Shown here: in pieces, positions 43,034 through 52,537 of the stretch | Numbering within the stretch: position 1 is the stretch's first letter | Layout: the number at the start of each line of letters is the position of its first letter | Assembly (NCBI GenBank): GCA_902587545.1 | Contig: CACILL010000001.1 | Location: forward strand, 124,001-188,000 | Direction: 5' to 3' | DNA length: 64,000 nucleotides | From: an uncultured SAR86 cluster bacterium | Lineage (GTDB): Bacteria; Pseudomonadota; Gammaproteobacteria; Magnimaribacterales; AG-339-G14 | Made by a program: the position numbers and the translations under genes | Notes under the pieces: model-generated | Seen by the model: the letters and a program-made list of their open reading frames with translations, nothing else | Database searches by the model: none | What the model was told of the DNA's origin: nothing

Positions 43034-44866
43034 TTATTTGTTATTGATGTAAGAATGAATTTTTTTAGCTTTGCTTTCCCCTATACCAGGTACAGACTTT
43101 AAGTCATCTAATGAAGCCTCAGACAATTTATCGATACCGCCAAAATATCTTATCAAAGATAGTTTTAGCTTAGGGCCTAGACCATCTATTCTATCTAAAC
43201 TGGAAGAAAAGAAATCGTTAGATCTTCTCTTTCTGTGATGGTTGATTGCAAATCTATGAGATTCATTTCTCACTAACTGTAGAAGCTTAGATATATTACT
43301 TGAATTTTTTAATTCATGGCTATTTTTACTATCATGAAGAATGTCATATTTTTCATTTCTATTAGGTCCTTTAGAGACAGAAATGAATTTTATTTTTTCT
43401 AAAAATTTATCATCAAGATATTTTTTGACTGTATTTAGTTGACCCCTACCTCCATCAACTAATATAACTTCGGGAAGATCAAGTTCGTTTTTTTGTAAAT
43501 TTTTACATCTTCTATTAATGGCTTCGCTTAAAGCTAAGTAATCATTGTTAGAATCTTTTTTAATATTCATGATTCTGTAATTTTTTTTGACTGGACCTTG
43601 TTTGGTAATAGATACACAGGAAGCTGAAACATTTTTTCCTGAAGTATGACTTATATCAAAACCTTCTATCTTATTTATATTTTCTATTTGCAAAAAATTA
43701 GCTAGCGAATCTAAACAACCTTGAACCCAGGAAAAATTATTATTTCTTGATAATGCATCTGCGGCTTGTGAAGAGCAAATATCAATCAAATTCTTATTCT
43801 GCTTATTTGACTTATGGATAATTATTTTGGGAGATAATAAATTAATTAAAAAATCTTTTGTTTCCTGAAAGATTTCTCCTGAAAAAAGTAAATTTATTAT
43901 TTTCCTTTCTTTATTTTCTGTGACGTAACTTTCTAAAAAGATTGATAAAAGCTCTTCGTCAGATATATTATCTTTTGAATCTGGATAGAAATTTTGAGAA
44001 CTTGTGATCCAGCCTTCCTCAATTTTTAATACACTTATACAACAATTGAATTTGTTTCTTTTTATTACAAAAACATCTAAATCATCAAATCTTGTTAAAA
44101 CATTTTGTTTTTTTTGGGTATCTCTTATAGCCTGGACTTTATCTCTGTAAATGGCAGCTCTCTCATAATCTTTTATTCTCGAATATGAGTCCATCTTTTT
44201 TTGGAGATTAGATATTATGTTTTTTGTATCTCCTGAAAGAAAATTTATTGTATTTTTTACATCAAAAGCATAGTCTTCTTTAGAGATGTTTCCTACGCAA
44301 GGAGCTGAACATCTGTTCATTTGATACTCAATACAAGGACGTGATCTATTTTTAAAATTAATATCCTTACAATTCCTTATCTTAAATACAGACCTTATCA
44401 AGCTAACATTAAGCCTCATAGCCCCAACATTTGCGAAAGGACCAAAAATTGTACTTTTTGAGTCCTTTTGTCTAGAAACATAAATTGCTGGAAAATCTTT
44501 AGAGGTAGATAAATGTATCGCTGGATAAGATTTATCATCTCTAAATTGAATATTAAATTGAGGTCTTTTTTTAGAAATTAGACCTTGTTCTAGAATCAAA
44601 GCATCAGACTCTGTTTTGGTGATTATAGTTTCAATATATTTAATTGAAGATTTAAGTTTAGCTATCCTTTTACCCTCAGATTTTCTAACATTTAGATAGC
44701 TTTTAACTCTTTTTTTTATATTTTTTGCTTTCCCTATGTAAATGATTTCATGTTCCGAGTTAAAGAATTTATAGACGCCAGGTAATTCTGGAAAATCTAC
44801 ATTTTTTTCAAACAAAATTTTTTTATTTGTAAACTGTGCTTGCTTTACCATCTGGTCTTCTTTCAT
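43034..44866 (-). CDS. uvrC: Excinuclease ABC subunit C
   Basis: Dual-incision nuclease of nucleotide excision repair. 610 residues: GIY-YIG domain (PELPGVYKFF, EIIYIGKAKN), a Cys-rich CIEYQMNRCSAPCVG stretch, a UVR motif region (MDSYSRIKDYERAAIYRDKVQAI in parts), the RNase-H-like endonuclease half (EGFDISHTSG, ILVDGGRGQL, NESHRFAI) and C-terminal helix-hairpin-helix motifs (LKSVPGIGESKAKKI). ATG 44866 overlaps ggt by 44 nt; ATG 44851 is an alternative start. Confidence 0.95.
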   Translation of the reverse strand: MKEDQMVKQAQFTNKKILFEKNVDFPELPGVYKFFNSEHEIIYIGKAKNIKKRVKSYLNVRKSEGKRIAKLKSSIKYIETIITKTESDALILEQGLISKKRPQFNIQFRDDKSYPAIHLSTSKDFPAIYVSRQKDSKSTIFGPFANVGAMRLNVSLIRSVFKIRNCKDINFKNRSRPCIEYQMNRCSAPCVGNISKEDYAFDVKNTINFLSGDTKNIISNLQKKMDSYSRIKDYERAAIYRDKVQAIRDTQKKQNVLTRFDDLDVFVIKRNKFNCCISVLKIEEGWITSSQNFYPDSKDNISDEELLSIFLESYVTENKERKIINLLFSGEIFQETKDFLINLLSPKIIIHKSNKQNKNLIDICSSQAADALSRNNNFSWVQGCLDSLANFLQIENINKIEGFDISHTSGKNVSASCVSITKQGPVKKNYRIMNIKKDSNNDYLALSEAINRRCKNLQKNELDLPEVILVDGGRGQLNTVKKYLDDKFLEKIKFISVSKGPNRNEKYDILHDSKNSHELKNSSNISKLLQLVRNESHRFAINHHRKRRSNDFFSSSLDRIDGLGPKLKLSLIRYFGGIDKLSEASLDDLKSVPGIGESKAKKIHSYINNK

Positions 44867-46517
44867 CAGAAAAGGCTTCTATGCCATCCTCTTTTAATAA
44901 AATAGAATGAATTTCACCTAACTTTCTATTAACTAATCTTTTTTCTTTTTTTAAGGATTCTACAAGACTATCATCAAACTGCTCATGAAATAATATATTT
45001 GGTAAGTGTTGAAAATGTATTCGTTTTTTTCTGGAAGACTCTTCAAGAGACATCTTAAAATCTAATATGTTTAAAATCTCTTGCAATACACTTGTAATGA
45101 TTGTTGAACCGCCAGGAGAACCAGTTATTAAATAGGGCTTTCCATCACGAAATACTATTACTGGAGACATAGAGGAAAGAGGAGTTTTTCTAGGTTCAAT
45201 TTTATTTGCTTCTGATCCTATTAAACCATATGCATTTGGATACCCTGGTTTTGATGAGAAATCATCCATTTCATTGTTCATGAGAATTCCAGTTCCAGTG
45301 GGAATTATGCCTGATCCATATGCAGTATTTAATGTATAAGTGTTACTTACTGCATTTCCCCATTTGTCTACAATGGAAAAATGTGTTGTTTCCTCGCCCT
45401 CCGTGATATTTACGTTTATTTTTGAAGGTGTTTTCTTCTTTTGTATAAGCTGATAAATGTCTTCTGCATATTTTTTTGATGTAAGTAATTCTTGTGGTAC
45501 AAATGTAAAATCTGCATCCCCTAAATACTCTGCTCTGTCTTTGTATGCATAATCCATAGCAGCAATTAAGATTTTTAGATATTTTTCCGAATTATGTTCA
45601 AGTTTATTCAAGTCAATATTTTCAAGAATATTTAAAATCTGAATTAAGGCAATTCCTCCAGAACTTGGAGGGGCCATAGAACAAATTTTATAAAGCCTAT
45701 AACTTCCACAAACTGGGTCGAGTACTCTAAGTTTATATTGATTCAAATCTTCGATACTTAAAATACCTCCATTCTCTTTGAAGAAATTTGAAATTCTTTT
45801 TGCTGTCTCTCCAGAGTAAAATTCTTCTTTTCCGTTTTTAGCAATTCTCTCCAAAGTCACAGCAAGATTTGTTTGAACTAAAATATCCCCTTGGAAGAAT
45901 TCATTAGGCCTTGTAAAAATTTCTTTTGCTTCTTTATTTTTGGAAAACTTTTCTTTATATCTGTTAAGGTTTTTTGCTTGAAAATCAGATAGCGCGAAAC
46001 CTTTTTTTGCCAGTTCAATCGACGGCTTAATTAAATTTTTGATTTCTATTGTTCCATAACGTTCTGATGCAAAAAACATACCCGATACTGTGCCTGGTAC
46101 TCCTGAAGCTAAAATAGAATTTAAACTTAATCCTTTGATGACTTTTCCAGATTTATCTTGAAACATTTTTTCATAAGATTTGATTGGAGCTCTTTCTCTA
46201 TAATCAATAGAAATTGTTTCATTTGTTTCGGCTAAGTGTAATAGCATAAATCCGCCACCACCAAGATTACCAGCAGATGGATTTACTACAGCTAGAGCAA
46301 ATGCTACGGCTATGGCTGCATCAATTGCATTGCCCCCATCTTCTAAAATTTTCATGCCAATATTTGTAGCAAGATGATGCCTTGTTGCAACAGCGTAAGA
46401 CTCTGCCTTTATTAAGGAAGAAGAAAAGAATAATAAAGTCAGGAAAGACGCTATTACTGAATATTTTGAGATATAGATTTTACTAACTTGGCTTATCTTC
46501 AGTATGCCTTTCACCAT
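44823..46517 (-). CDS. ggt: Gamma-glutamyltranspeptidase
   Basis: Periplasmic N-terminal-nucleophile enzyme that cleaves glutathione and other gamma-glutamyl compounds. A signal segment (SVIASFLTLLFFSSSLIKA) precedes AVATRHHLATNIG. The autocleavage/nucleophile threonine is in EETTHFSIVD (first Thr, about residue 377), and PLSSMSPVIV and GSPGGSTIITS build the active site. I prefer ATG 46517 to the TTG start five codons earlier; it overlaps the cupin gene by 35 nt. Confidence 0.93.
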   Translation of the reverse strand: MVKGILKISQVSKIYISKYSVIASFLTLLFFSSSLIKAESYAVATRHHLATNIGMKILEDGGNAIDAAIAVAFALAVVNPSAGNLGGGGFMLLHLAETNETISIDYRERAPIKSYEKMFQDKSGKVIKGLSLNSILASGVPGTVSGMFFASERYGTIEIKNLIKPSIELAKKGFALSDFQAKNLNRYKEKFSKNKEAKEIFTRPNEFFQGDILVQTNLAVTLERIAKNGKEEFYSGETAKRISNFFKENGGILSIEDLNQYKLRVLDPVCGSYRLYKICSMAPPSSGGIALIQILNILENIDLNKLEHNSEKYLKILIAAMDYAYKDRAEYLGDADFTFVPQELLTSKKYAEDIYQLIQKKKTPSKINVNITEGEETTHFSIVDKWGNAVSNTYTLNTAYGSGIIPTGTGILMNNEMDDFSSKPGYPNAYGLIGSEANKIEPRKTPLSSMSPVIVFRDGKPYLITGSPGGSTIITSVLQEILNILDFKMSLEESSRKKRIHFQHLPNILFHEQFDDSLVESLKKEKRLVNRKLGEIHSILLKEDGIEAFSDERRPDGKASTVYK

Positions 46518-46812
46518 TAAATATCGCAGCAAATTCTAAAATCTCACTAGACTCGTTGAAGACTCTGTGAAAAGCTCCATCTGGAACTGGTATTACATCT
46601 CCTTGCTTAACTTCAAATTTTGAATCATCAATTTGCATTATTCCTGTACCTTTATAAAACACATAAACCTCTTCTTGGCCTTCATGTTTATGGCCAGATG
46701 TACTTTTGTTTGGATTTAATTTAGTAATGCTTGGAACGAGTTTTGACAAAGAGCTATTGTCAAGAACTACATATCTATCATCCTCTTTAACTACGTGCCA
46801 ATTATTATCCAT
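46483..46812 (-). CDS. Small cupin-domain protein
   Basis: 109 residues, one cupin barrel. GHKHEGQEEVYVFYKGTG is cupin motif 1 (H-x-H-x-E), and VIPVPDGAFHRVFN is motif 2 with the third histidine, so metal binding is likely. Function unknown; fits small mannose-6-phosphate-isomerase-like or quercetinase-like cupins. Lies 3 nt after pyrF and overlaps ggt, so it is part of the pyrF-ggt-uvrC-pgsA minus-strand run. Confidence 0.85.
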   Translation of the reverse strand: MDNNWHVVKEDDRYVVLDNSSLSKLVPSITKLNPNKSTSGHKHEGQEEVYVFYKGTGIMQIDDSKFEVKQGDVIPVPDGAFHRVFNESSEILEFAAIFNGERHTEDKPS

Positions 46813-46815
46813 ATC

Positions 46816-47514
46816 TTAGATTATATATGATTCAACTTTTTTTAACATTTTAGAAATATTTTCTGAGGCAGTTATTTCTCTTCCTAAAACAATATAATCA
46901 CTACCATTTTTTGTAGCTTCCTCTAAAGTTGCTACTCTAGATTGATCATCATTTTTCTGCTGTACTCTAATTCCTGGAGTTACTGTAATAAAATCTTCAC
47001 CAAAATTTCTTTTAATTTCAGATACTTCTTTGACTGAACATACTACACCATCAATTTTGTTTTGCTTAGCGGTCATAGATAGATTTTTAACTAATTCAGG
47101 AATTTGCATATCGAAACCTATATTTTTTATATTTTTTTCACTTAGACTAGTAAGAACTGATACTCCGATTAAAAGAGATTCGCTTTTTATACTTTCTCTG
47201 GCTTCTCTGGCAGCCTGTATCATTTCTTCTCCTCCAAGCAAATGGATATTTGTCATCCAAATCTCGTATTTAAGTAAGTTTTTCAATGCCTTGTAAACTG
47301 TATTGGGAATATCGTGAAGCTTTAAGTCTAAAAAGATATCAAAACCTTGTTTATTGAAATTTTCTATAATTTTAGGTCCTTCAGCAGTAAATAATTGTTT
47401 TCCAATCTTTAATCTATAAATTTCTGGATCTAAAAGTTTCGCAGTTGAGTTTGCTTCTTTAAGGGAATCATAATCTAGAGCTACAATAATTTGCTTTCGA
47501 TTAAGGATTTTCAT
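46816..47514 (-). CDS. pyrF: Orotidine 5'-phosphate decarboxylase
   Basis: Last step of UMP synthesis. 232 residues, TIM barrel: IIVALDYDS at the N-terminus, KIGKQLF substrate lysine, FLDLKLHDIPNTV (the D-K-D catalytic array), TVTPGIRV phosphate loop and IVLGREITAS. Overlaps lapA by 14 nt. The order lapA-pyrF is conserved in gammaproteobacteria. Confidence 0.95.
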   Translation of the reverse strand: MKILNRKQIIVALDYDSLKEANSTAKLLDPEIYRLKIGKQLFTAEGPKIIENFNKQGFDIFLDLKLHDIPNTVYKALKNLLKYEIWMTNIHLLGGEEMIQAAREARESIKSESLLIGVSVLTSLSEKNIKNIGFDMQIPELVKNLSMTAKQNKIDGVVCSVKEVSEIKRNFGEDFITVTPGIRVQQKNDDQSRVATLEEATKNGSDYIVLGREITASENISKMLKKVESYII

Positions 47515-47743
47515 CTTCTTTGACGTTGAGTGCTTTTGTATTTCGTCTAAGTAACCTAGGCAACTGAAGAATTAAGGAAATAATAGCACCAATAAGAACA
47601 GCAAAAATCATGGAAAATCCAACTGATATCCCTTCAATTTTCATAAAGAATAAATCCAACGTAATTATGTCTGGATTAATATTCGAAAATATAAAAAGGA
47701 ATGTAATAAGAAGGATTAAAAGGATGAAATAAAAATATTTCAT
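47501..47743 (-). CDS. lapA: Lipopolysaccharide assembly protein A (DUF1049)
   Basis: 80 residues with helices at about 3-21 and 39-60 separated by the short NPDIITLDLFF segment, as in LapA (N-x-x-x-V-x-L-x-L). LapA acts with LapB in control of LPS synthesis. Placed between ihfB and pyrF as in many gammaproteobacteria. LapB is not in the window. Confidence 0.88.
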   Translation of the reverse strand: MKYFYFILLILLITFLFIFSNINPDIITLDLFFMKIEGISVGFSMIFAVLIGAIISLILQLPRLLRRNTKALNVKEDENP

Positions 47744-47762
47744 ATTATTATTTTAACACAAC

Positions 47763-48038
47763 CTAGTTGACTCTTTGTTTCAATAACTTTGAAGCTCTGA
47801 AGAAGGGTATGGATCTTTTTGGTAATTCTATAGACTCACCTGATTTAGGATTTCTGGCTCTTATAGACTTTCTATCTCTTACACAAAATGATCCAAAACC
47901 TCTAATTTCAATTCTATTTCTCTTTTTTAAGGATTCGATAATCGCCTTTTGGATCAGATCAGCTGAAAGACTTACATCAATATCGCTGTAATCTTTGAGG
48001 TTCTTAGAAAGTAAATATATGAAATCAGATTTCTTCAT
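47763..48038 (-). CDS. ihfB: Integration host factor subunit beta
   Basis: DNA-bending protein that pairs with IhfA. 91 residues, HU/IHF fold: KSDFIYLLSKN, IEIRGFGSFCVRDRKSIRARNPKSGE with the GFGSF and arm RNPKSG motifs. Directly after rpsA (stop and start abut), the classic rpsA-ihfB pair, which separates it from HU and IhfA. Confidence 0.94.
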   Translation of the reverse strand: MKKSDFIYLLSKNLKDYSDIDVSLSADLIQKAIIESLKKRNRIEIRGFGSFCVRDRKSIRARNPKSGESIELPKRSIPFFRASKLLKQRVN

Positions 48039-49712
48039 TTAATCTTTAGAAGAATCACTTAATTCTTCTTGGATAAGATCGCCTATTGAAGTTTTAGTTT
48101 CTGATTCAATTTGTTTGTTTTTGGAAATATTTTCTTTTATCAATTCTTTTTCTTGAGATTTTTCCAAAGCAAAAACAGATAAGTTAACTTGTCTATTTTT
48201 TCTATCAATTGAAGTTACAAGAGAAGTTATATTATCTCCTTCAGAAGGAAGGTTATCTTTAAATTCTTTGCTCTTTATTTTTCCAACAACTTCTTCAGCC
48301 AAGCTTATGAAAATCAAATCTTCTCCAATTGAGCTTACTGGGCCAGATAATTCAGTTCCTTTTGGATTATTTTTAGCAAATGTATCAAAAACATCTTCAG
48401 ATAATTGCTTTATTCCCAAGGATATCCTTTCTTTATGAGGATCTATTCCAAGAATAACAGCCTCAACTTCCTGGCCTTTGGCAAAGGATTTTACTGCTTC
48501 TTCTTCAGATTGATTCCAAGAAAGATCTGATAAATGAACAAGTCCATCAATATTCCCATCCAGACCTATAAACATACCAAAATCTGTAATTGATCTTACC
48601 TCGCCTTTAACAGTGTCTCCGAGGCTATTATTTTCAGAGAAAATTAACCAAGGATTTTCTTGACACTGTTTCATTCCAAGAGAAACTCTTCTTTTTTCTA
48701 CGTCTATCTCCAAAATCATCACATCAACTTCATCACCTAAAGAAACTACTTTGGATGGATGAATGCTTTTGTTTGTCCAATCAATTTCGGAGATATGCAC
48801 TAAACCTTCTGTATTCGTATCTAATTCTGCAAAAAAGCCATATTCAGCAATACTAGAAACTTTAGCTTTATGGATAGAATTAATCGGAAAAGTATCTTTT
48901 ATGTTTTCCCAAGGATCACTTGTAAGTTGTTTTAATCCAAGAGAAATTCTTAACTTTTCCTTATCAAAGTTAGTTACTTTAAAATCAAGCTTGTCTCCGA
49001 CATTAAGAACTTCCGAAGGATGATTAATTCTTTTCCAGGTTATGTCTGTTATGTGTAAAAGCCCATCAACCCCACCTAGGTCAACGAAAGCCCCATAATC
49101 AGTTAAATTTTTCACCATTCCGGAAATCAATGAGCCTTCTTGAATGGTAGCAAAAATCTTTTCCCTTTCTTCTGAATTTAAGTCTTCTTGAACTGCCTTT
49201 CTGGAGAGAACAACATTGCTTTTCTCTTTATCTAATTTAATTACTTTGAAATCTTGGAAAGTCTTTTCTAAATCATCAAAACTATCCAAAGGTCTTGAAT
49301 CTACTAAAGATCCTGGAAGAAAAGCTCTCACGCCTGCGACATCAACTGTCATACCGCCTCGAACTTTTCCAGAAATATAACCCTTGATTAATGCACCAGT
49401 TTCTAAAGCTTCCTCTAGGTTCTTCCAGCTTTCATCATGCATGGCTCTTATTCTAGATACTCTTGTAGAACCGTGACCATCTTCAACAGCTTCGAGAGAT
49501 ACTTTCACCTCATCACCTATTGACAGTTCTCCGTCTGCTTCATCTGCTAAAAATTCTGTTCTTGGAATAAGAGATTCTGATTTCAAACCAACATGCACAG
49601 TGACCCAATCAGAAGTTAAATCTACTATCACACCAGAAATCAATGCTCCTTGTTCAAATTTCAAAGTTGTGAGACTTTCGTCTAAAAGTTTTTCAAATGC
49701 CGTTTCTGTCAT
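48039..49712 (-). CDS. rpsA: 30S ribosomal protein S1
   Basis: Binds mRNA on the small subunit. 557 residues with six S1 repeats (starting near residues 18, 103, 188, 275, 362 and 449); repeats 3-5 hold the RNA-binding F-G-x-F-x-x-L and GLVHxS signatures (YGAFVDLGG, YGFFAEL, FGMFIGL). Length equals that of E. coli S1. Overlaps cmk by 4 nt (ATGA). Confidence 0.96.
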   Translation of the reverse strand: MTETAFEKLLDESLTTLKFEQGALISGVIVDLTSDWVTVHVGLKSESLIPRTEFLADEADGELSIGDEVKVSLEAVEDGHGSTRVSRIRAMHDESWKNLEEALETGALIKGYISGKVRGGMTVDVAGVRAFLPGSLVDSRPLDSFDDLEKTFQDFKVIKLDKEKSNVVLSRKAVQEDLNSEEREKIFATIQEGSLISGMVKNLTDYGAFVDLGGVDGLLHITDITWKRINHPSEVLNVGDKLDFKVTNFDKEKLRISLGLKQLTSDPWENIKDTFPINSIHKAKVSSIAEYGFFAELDTNTEGLVHISEIDWTNKSIHPSKVVSLGDEVDVMILEIDVEKRRVSLGMKQCQENPWLIFSENNSLGDTVKGEVRSITDFGMFIGLDGNIDGLVHLSDLSWNQSEEEAVKSFAKGQEVEAVILGIDPHKERISLGIKQLSEDVFDTFAKNNPKGTELSGPVSSIGEDLIFISLAEEVVGKIKSKEFKDNLPSEGDNITSLVTSIDRKNRQVNLSVFALEKSQEKELIKENISKNKQIESETKTSIGDLIQEELSDSSKD

Positions 49713-50383
49713 AATTTTTTAAAATTCTTCATTACCCTTTCTTCTACTTCCTTAATACTTAAATTACTTGTATCAATCACTAGAGAGTCATCAGCTGGTT
49801 TTAAAGGAGATATCTTTCTATTTGTGTCTTCTTCATCCCTTTGCTGAATTTGCTCCAAAAGGTCGTGCATGATAACGCTCATGCCCTTTTCTTTCAACTG
49901 ATTAGCTCTTCTTTCTGCTCTAACTTTTGGAGATGCTTGAAGAAAAACTTTCAAGGCTGCTTCAGGAAAAATAATTGTTCCCATATCTCTTCCATCAGCA
50001 ATAAGACCTATTTTAGAATCATAAGCATCCCTTTGAATCTTGATTATCGAATTTCTAATTTCTTCTTCTTTAGCAAGTTCTGCTGCTCTAGATGCTATAT
50101 TTTCATTTCTAAGCTCTTTTCCTAGGACTTTTTCGTTTAACTCTATTTCACAAATACCCTCATTAAAATTAGAAATAGGTTTAATTTTTGATTTATTTAG
50201 AAATAGGACGATTTCTTTTGATGTCTCTAATCCTTCCTTAAAGCTCAAATACCCAACGAGTCTATAAAGAAGACCACTATCAAGAACATTCCACCCCAGT
50301 CTTTCAGCTAACGAAAATGCAAGAGTCCCTTTTCCTACGCCACTAGGTCCATCAATAGTTATTATGTTTTTAACTAATTTCAA
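49709..50383 (-). CDS. cmk: Cytidylate kinase
   Basis: Phosphorylates CMP and dCMP. P-loop IDGPSGVGKGTLA, LDSGLLYRLVG, ADGRDMGTIIFP and RAERRANQL match Cmk. No ATG precedes the conserved core: candidates are TTG 50395 and TTG 50383. I choose 50383 because it leaves seven residues before ITIDGP, as in E. coli. Overlaps aroA by 14 nt. Confidence 0.92.
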   Translation of the reverse strand: MKLVKNIITIDGPSGVGKGTLAFSLAERLGWNVLDSGLLYRLVGYLSFKEGLETSKEIVLFLNKSKIKPISNFNEGICEIELNEKVLGKELRNENIASRAAELAKEEEIRNSIIKIQRDAYDSKIGLIADGRDMGTIIFPEAALKVFLQASPKVRAERRANQLKEKGMSVIMHDLLEQIQQRDEEDTNRKISPLKPADDSLVIDTSNLSIKEVEERVMKNFKKL

Positions 50384-51677
50384 AATTACATCCAAGCTTT
50401 ATACCCAGTTCTATAAACTCTGGAAAAGACGTATTAATACTTTCAGGCGAAGCGATTTCTATAGAAGAGTTACTATTCAAGCCAGCTATAGCAAAAGACA
50501 TGGCAATTCTATGATCATAGTAAGTCTCAGCTAAAAAATTTGGTATTTTGTAACCTGTGCCCATTCCTTCAATACAAAAAACATTACCATCCACAAAATG
50601 TTTAATTTTCATTTTGTCTAAGCCGTTTTGCATAGCTTTTAGCCTATCGCTTTCTTTATGCTTTAATTCTTCTATCTCGTTGAAACTTGAAATACCATCT
50701 GCAAAACAACTCGCAATAAACAATATAGGAAGTTCATCAATTAAATTCGGTACGTCATCCGATGTAACTTCACAAGAGTTTAGAGAAGAACTTTTTACAT
50801 TAACGTCTGCAACGGGCTCTTTCCCAAATGAAGAGTGATTAAATACCTTGATATCTCCACCCATTTGAATCAATTTTTTCAAAAGAGCGATTCGAGAGGG
50901 ATTCATCCCAACTTCTTTAAGGGTAATATCAGAATTTTTTGAAATCAAAGCTGCGACAATAAAGAAAGCAGAAGAAGAAAAATCTCCTGGTATTTCTATA
51001 TTTTGAGAAGTAAATGTATCAGTTTCTCTTAAAGTTGTTTCTTTTTCAGAATAGGTAATGCTTGCTCCAAAATATTCAAACATTCTTTCAGTATGATCTC
51101 TCGATATGGATTTTTCTATAATTTTCGTATCGCCATTTGCGCCTAGACTAGCAAATAAAATTGCAGATTTTACTTGGGCACTTGCAACCGGCATTTTGTA
51201 ATTTATTCCATTTATTTTCTTAGAAGGAGTTATTTGCAAAGGAAGAGTATCTTCGTTTGTGCCAGATATGTTCGCTCCCATCTTTGATAAAGGCTCAATT
51301 ATTCTTTTCATTGGTCTTTTAGAGAGAGATTCATCTCCTGTAAGACTTGAAGAAAAATTCTGTATTGATAATAATCCAGACATCAGTCTAATTCCTGTTC
51401 CAGAATTTCCAAAATAAAGTCGGTTTTCTGATTCTTTTAATCCTCTGAATCCTTTGCCTTCTATATAATACGACTCATTTTCTTTAACGATACTTATACC
51501 AAGTTGTTTGAGGGATTTAAGAGTATTAATTACATCTTCACTCTCTTGAAGATTTGAAATTTTAGAAGTACCTTCTGAAATTGCAGCGCAAATCAATGCT
51601 CTGTGAGATATAGACTTATCGCCTGGAATTTTTATCTCTCCATGAAGTCCTTCGGAAGATTTAGAAATAAGTTTCAT
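50370..51677 (-). CDS. aroA: 3-phosphoshikimate 1-carboxyvinyltransferase (EPSP synthase)
   Basis: Sixth step of the shikimate pathway. 435 residues: IPGDKSISHRALICAAIS, LYFGNSGTGIRLM, LTGDESLSKRPM, KSAILFASLGANG and ELPILFIASCFADG with KESDRLKAM. The GNSGTG block (G in place of Ala is normal here) is class-typical. Overlaps tyrA by 4 nt (ATGA). Confidence 0.96.
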   Translation of the reverse strand: MKLISKSSEGLHGEIKIPGDKSISHRALICAAISEGTSKISNLQESEDVINTLKSLKQLGISIVKENESYYIEGKGFRGLKESENRLYFGNSGTGIRLMSGLLSIQNFSSSLTGDESLSKRPMKRIIEPLSKMGANISGTNEDTLPLQITPSKKINGINYKMPVASAQVKSAILFASLGANGDTKIIEKSISRDHTERMFEYFGASITYSEKETTLRETDTFTSQNIEIPGDFSSSAFFIVAALISKNSDITLKEVGMNPSRIALLKKLIQMGGDIKVFNHSSFGKEPVADVNVKSSSLNSCEVTSDDVPNLIDELPILFIASCFADGISSFNEIEELKHKESDRLKAMQNGLDKMKIKHFVDGNVFCIEGMGTGYKIPNFLAETYYDHRIAMSFAIAGLNSNSSIEIASPESINTSFPEFIELGIKLGCNFEIS

Positions 51678-52537
51678 CTGTTAAAAGATTCTTTAGTCTT
51701 TTTAATTTTTTTTAAGTGCTTTTCTAATTTATCTCCGTTGTCTTGAAGAATGAATGTTTTTATTTTATTAATTTCTTTTTCAATTTCACTTATATCTTTC
51801 AATAAGTTAATTTTATTCAGGGAAAATATATTTTCCCACATCGCTGGATCACTTTCTGCAATTCTAGTGAAGTCTTTTAAACCTCCTCCGATAAATTTTT
51901 TATATTCAGATGTTTTTCTTTTAGAGAATAAAGAAATCAAGCTAAAAGCCACGACGTGAGGAAGATGACTTGTCAAAGAAAATATCTTGTCATGTAATTT
52001 TGGATCTAGATTATGAGTTTTTGATCCTAACTCAAACCAAAATTCTTTGCATTTTTGTAAAGTAGAAATTGCTAAGCCCTTATGCTTAGAAATTATCGAA
52101 ATTTTGTCTTTAAACAGGTCTTCATTTGAATTTAAAAATCCGCTTTTTTCAGATCCTGCAATGGGATGAGATAAAATGAATTTTGATTCAAGTTTGTTCT
52201 TTACAATTTTATTCAACAAAGAACCTTTTACGCTTGTGCAGTCAGTAATAAACTCAGCTTTATGAAAAAAATCCAGATATTTGTCAAAGTTACTAAAAAG
52301 AATCTTAGGTGGTAAAGCAATAATTACAAAAAGTTTTTTTGCACTATCAGTTTTTTCTGAACTACCAACTATAATTTTTGATTTTTTTGCATATTTTAAA
52401 TGGGACTTATTCTTATCAATTGCTAAAACCTCGAACCCATTTTTTGAAAGTCTTTTTGCTACTGAGCCCCCTATTAAACCAAGACCAATAATTAAAAACT
52501 GGATGTTTTTTTTATTTTTTAGAAAGGTCTTTTTCAT
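51674..52537 (-). CDS. tyrA: Prephenate dehydrogenase
   Basis: Makes 4-hydroxyphenylpyruvate for tyrosine. 287 residues: IIGLGLIGGSVAKRLSKNG NAD loop, ITDCTSVKGSLL, FILSHPIAGSEKSG with the catalytic His, and FSLTSHLPHVVAFSLI. A stand-alone enzyme with no chorismate mutase domain. The P-protein (pheA) carries the mutase. Overlaps hisC by 26 nt. Confidence 0.93.
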   Translation of the reverse strand: MKKTFLKNKKNIQFLIIGLGLIGGSVAKRLSKNGFEVLAIDKNKSHLKYAKKSKIIVGSSEKTDSAKKLFVIIALPPKILFSNFDKYLDFFHKAEFITDCTSVKGSLLNKIVKNKLESKFILSHPIAGSEKSGFLNSNEDLFKDKISIISKHKGLAISTLQKCKEFWFELGSKTHNLDPKLHDKIFSLTSHLPHVVAFSLISLFSKRKTSEYKKFIGGGLKDFTRIAESDPAMWENIFSLNKINLLKDISEIEKEINKIKTFILQDNGDKLEKHLKKIKKTKESFNR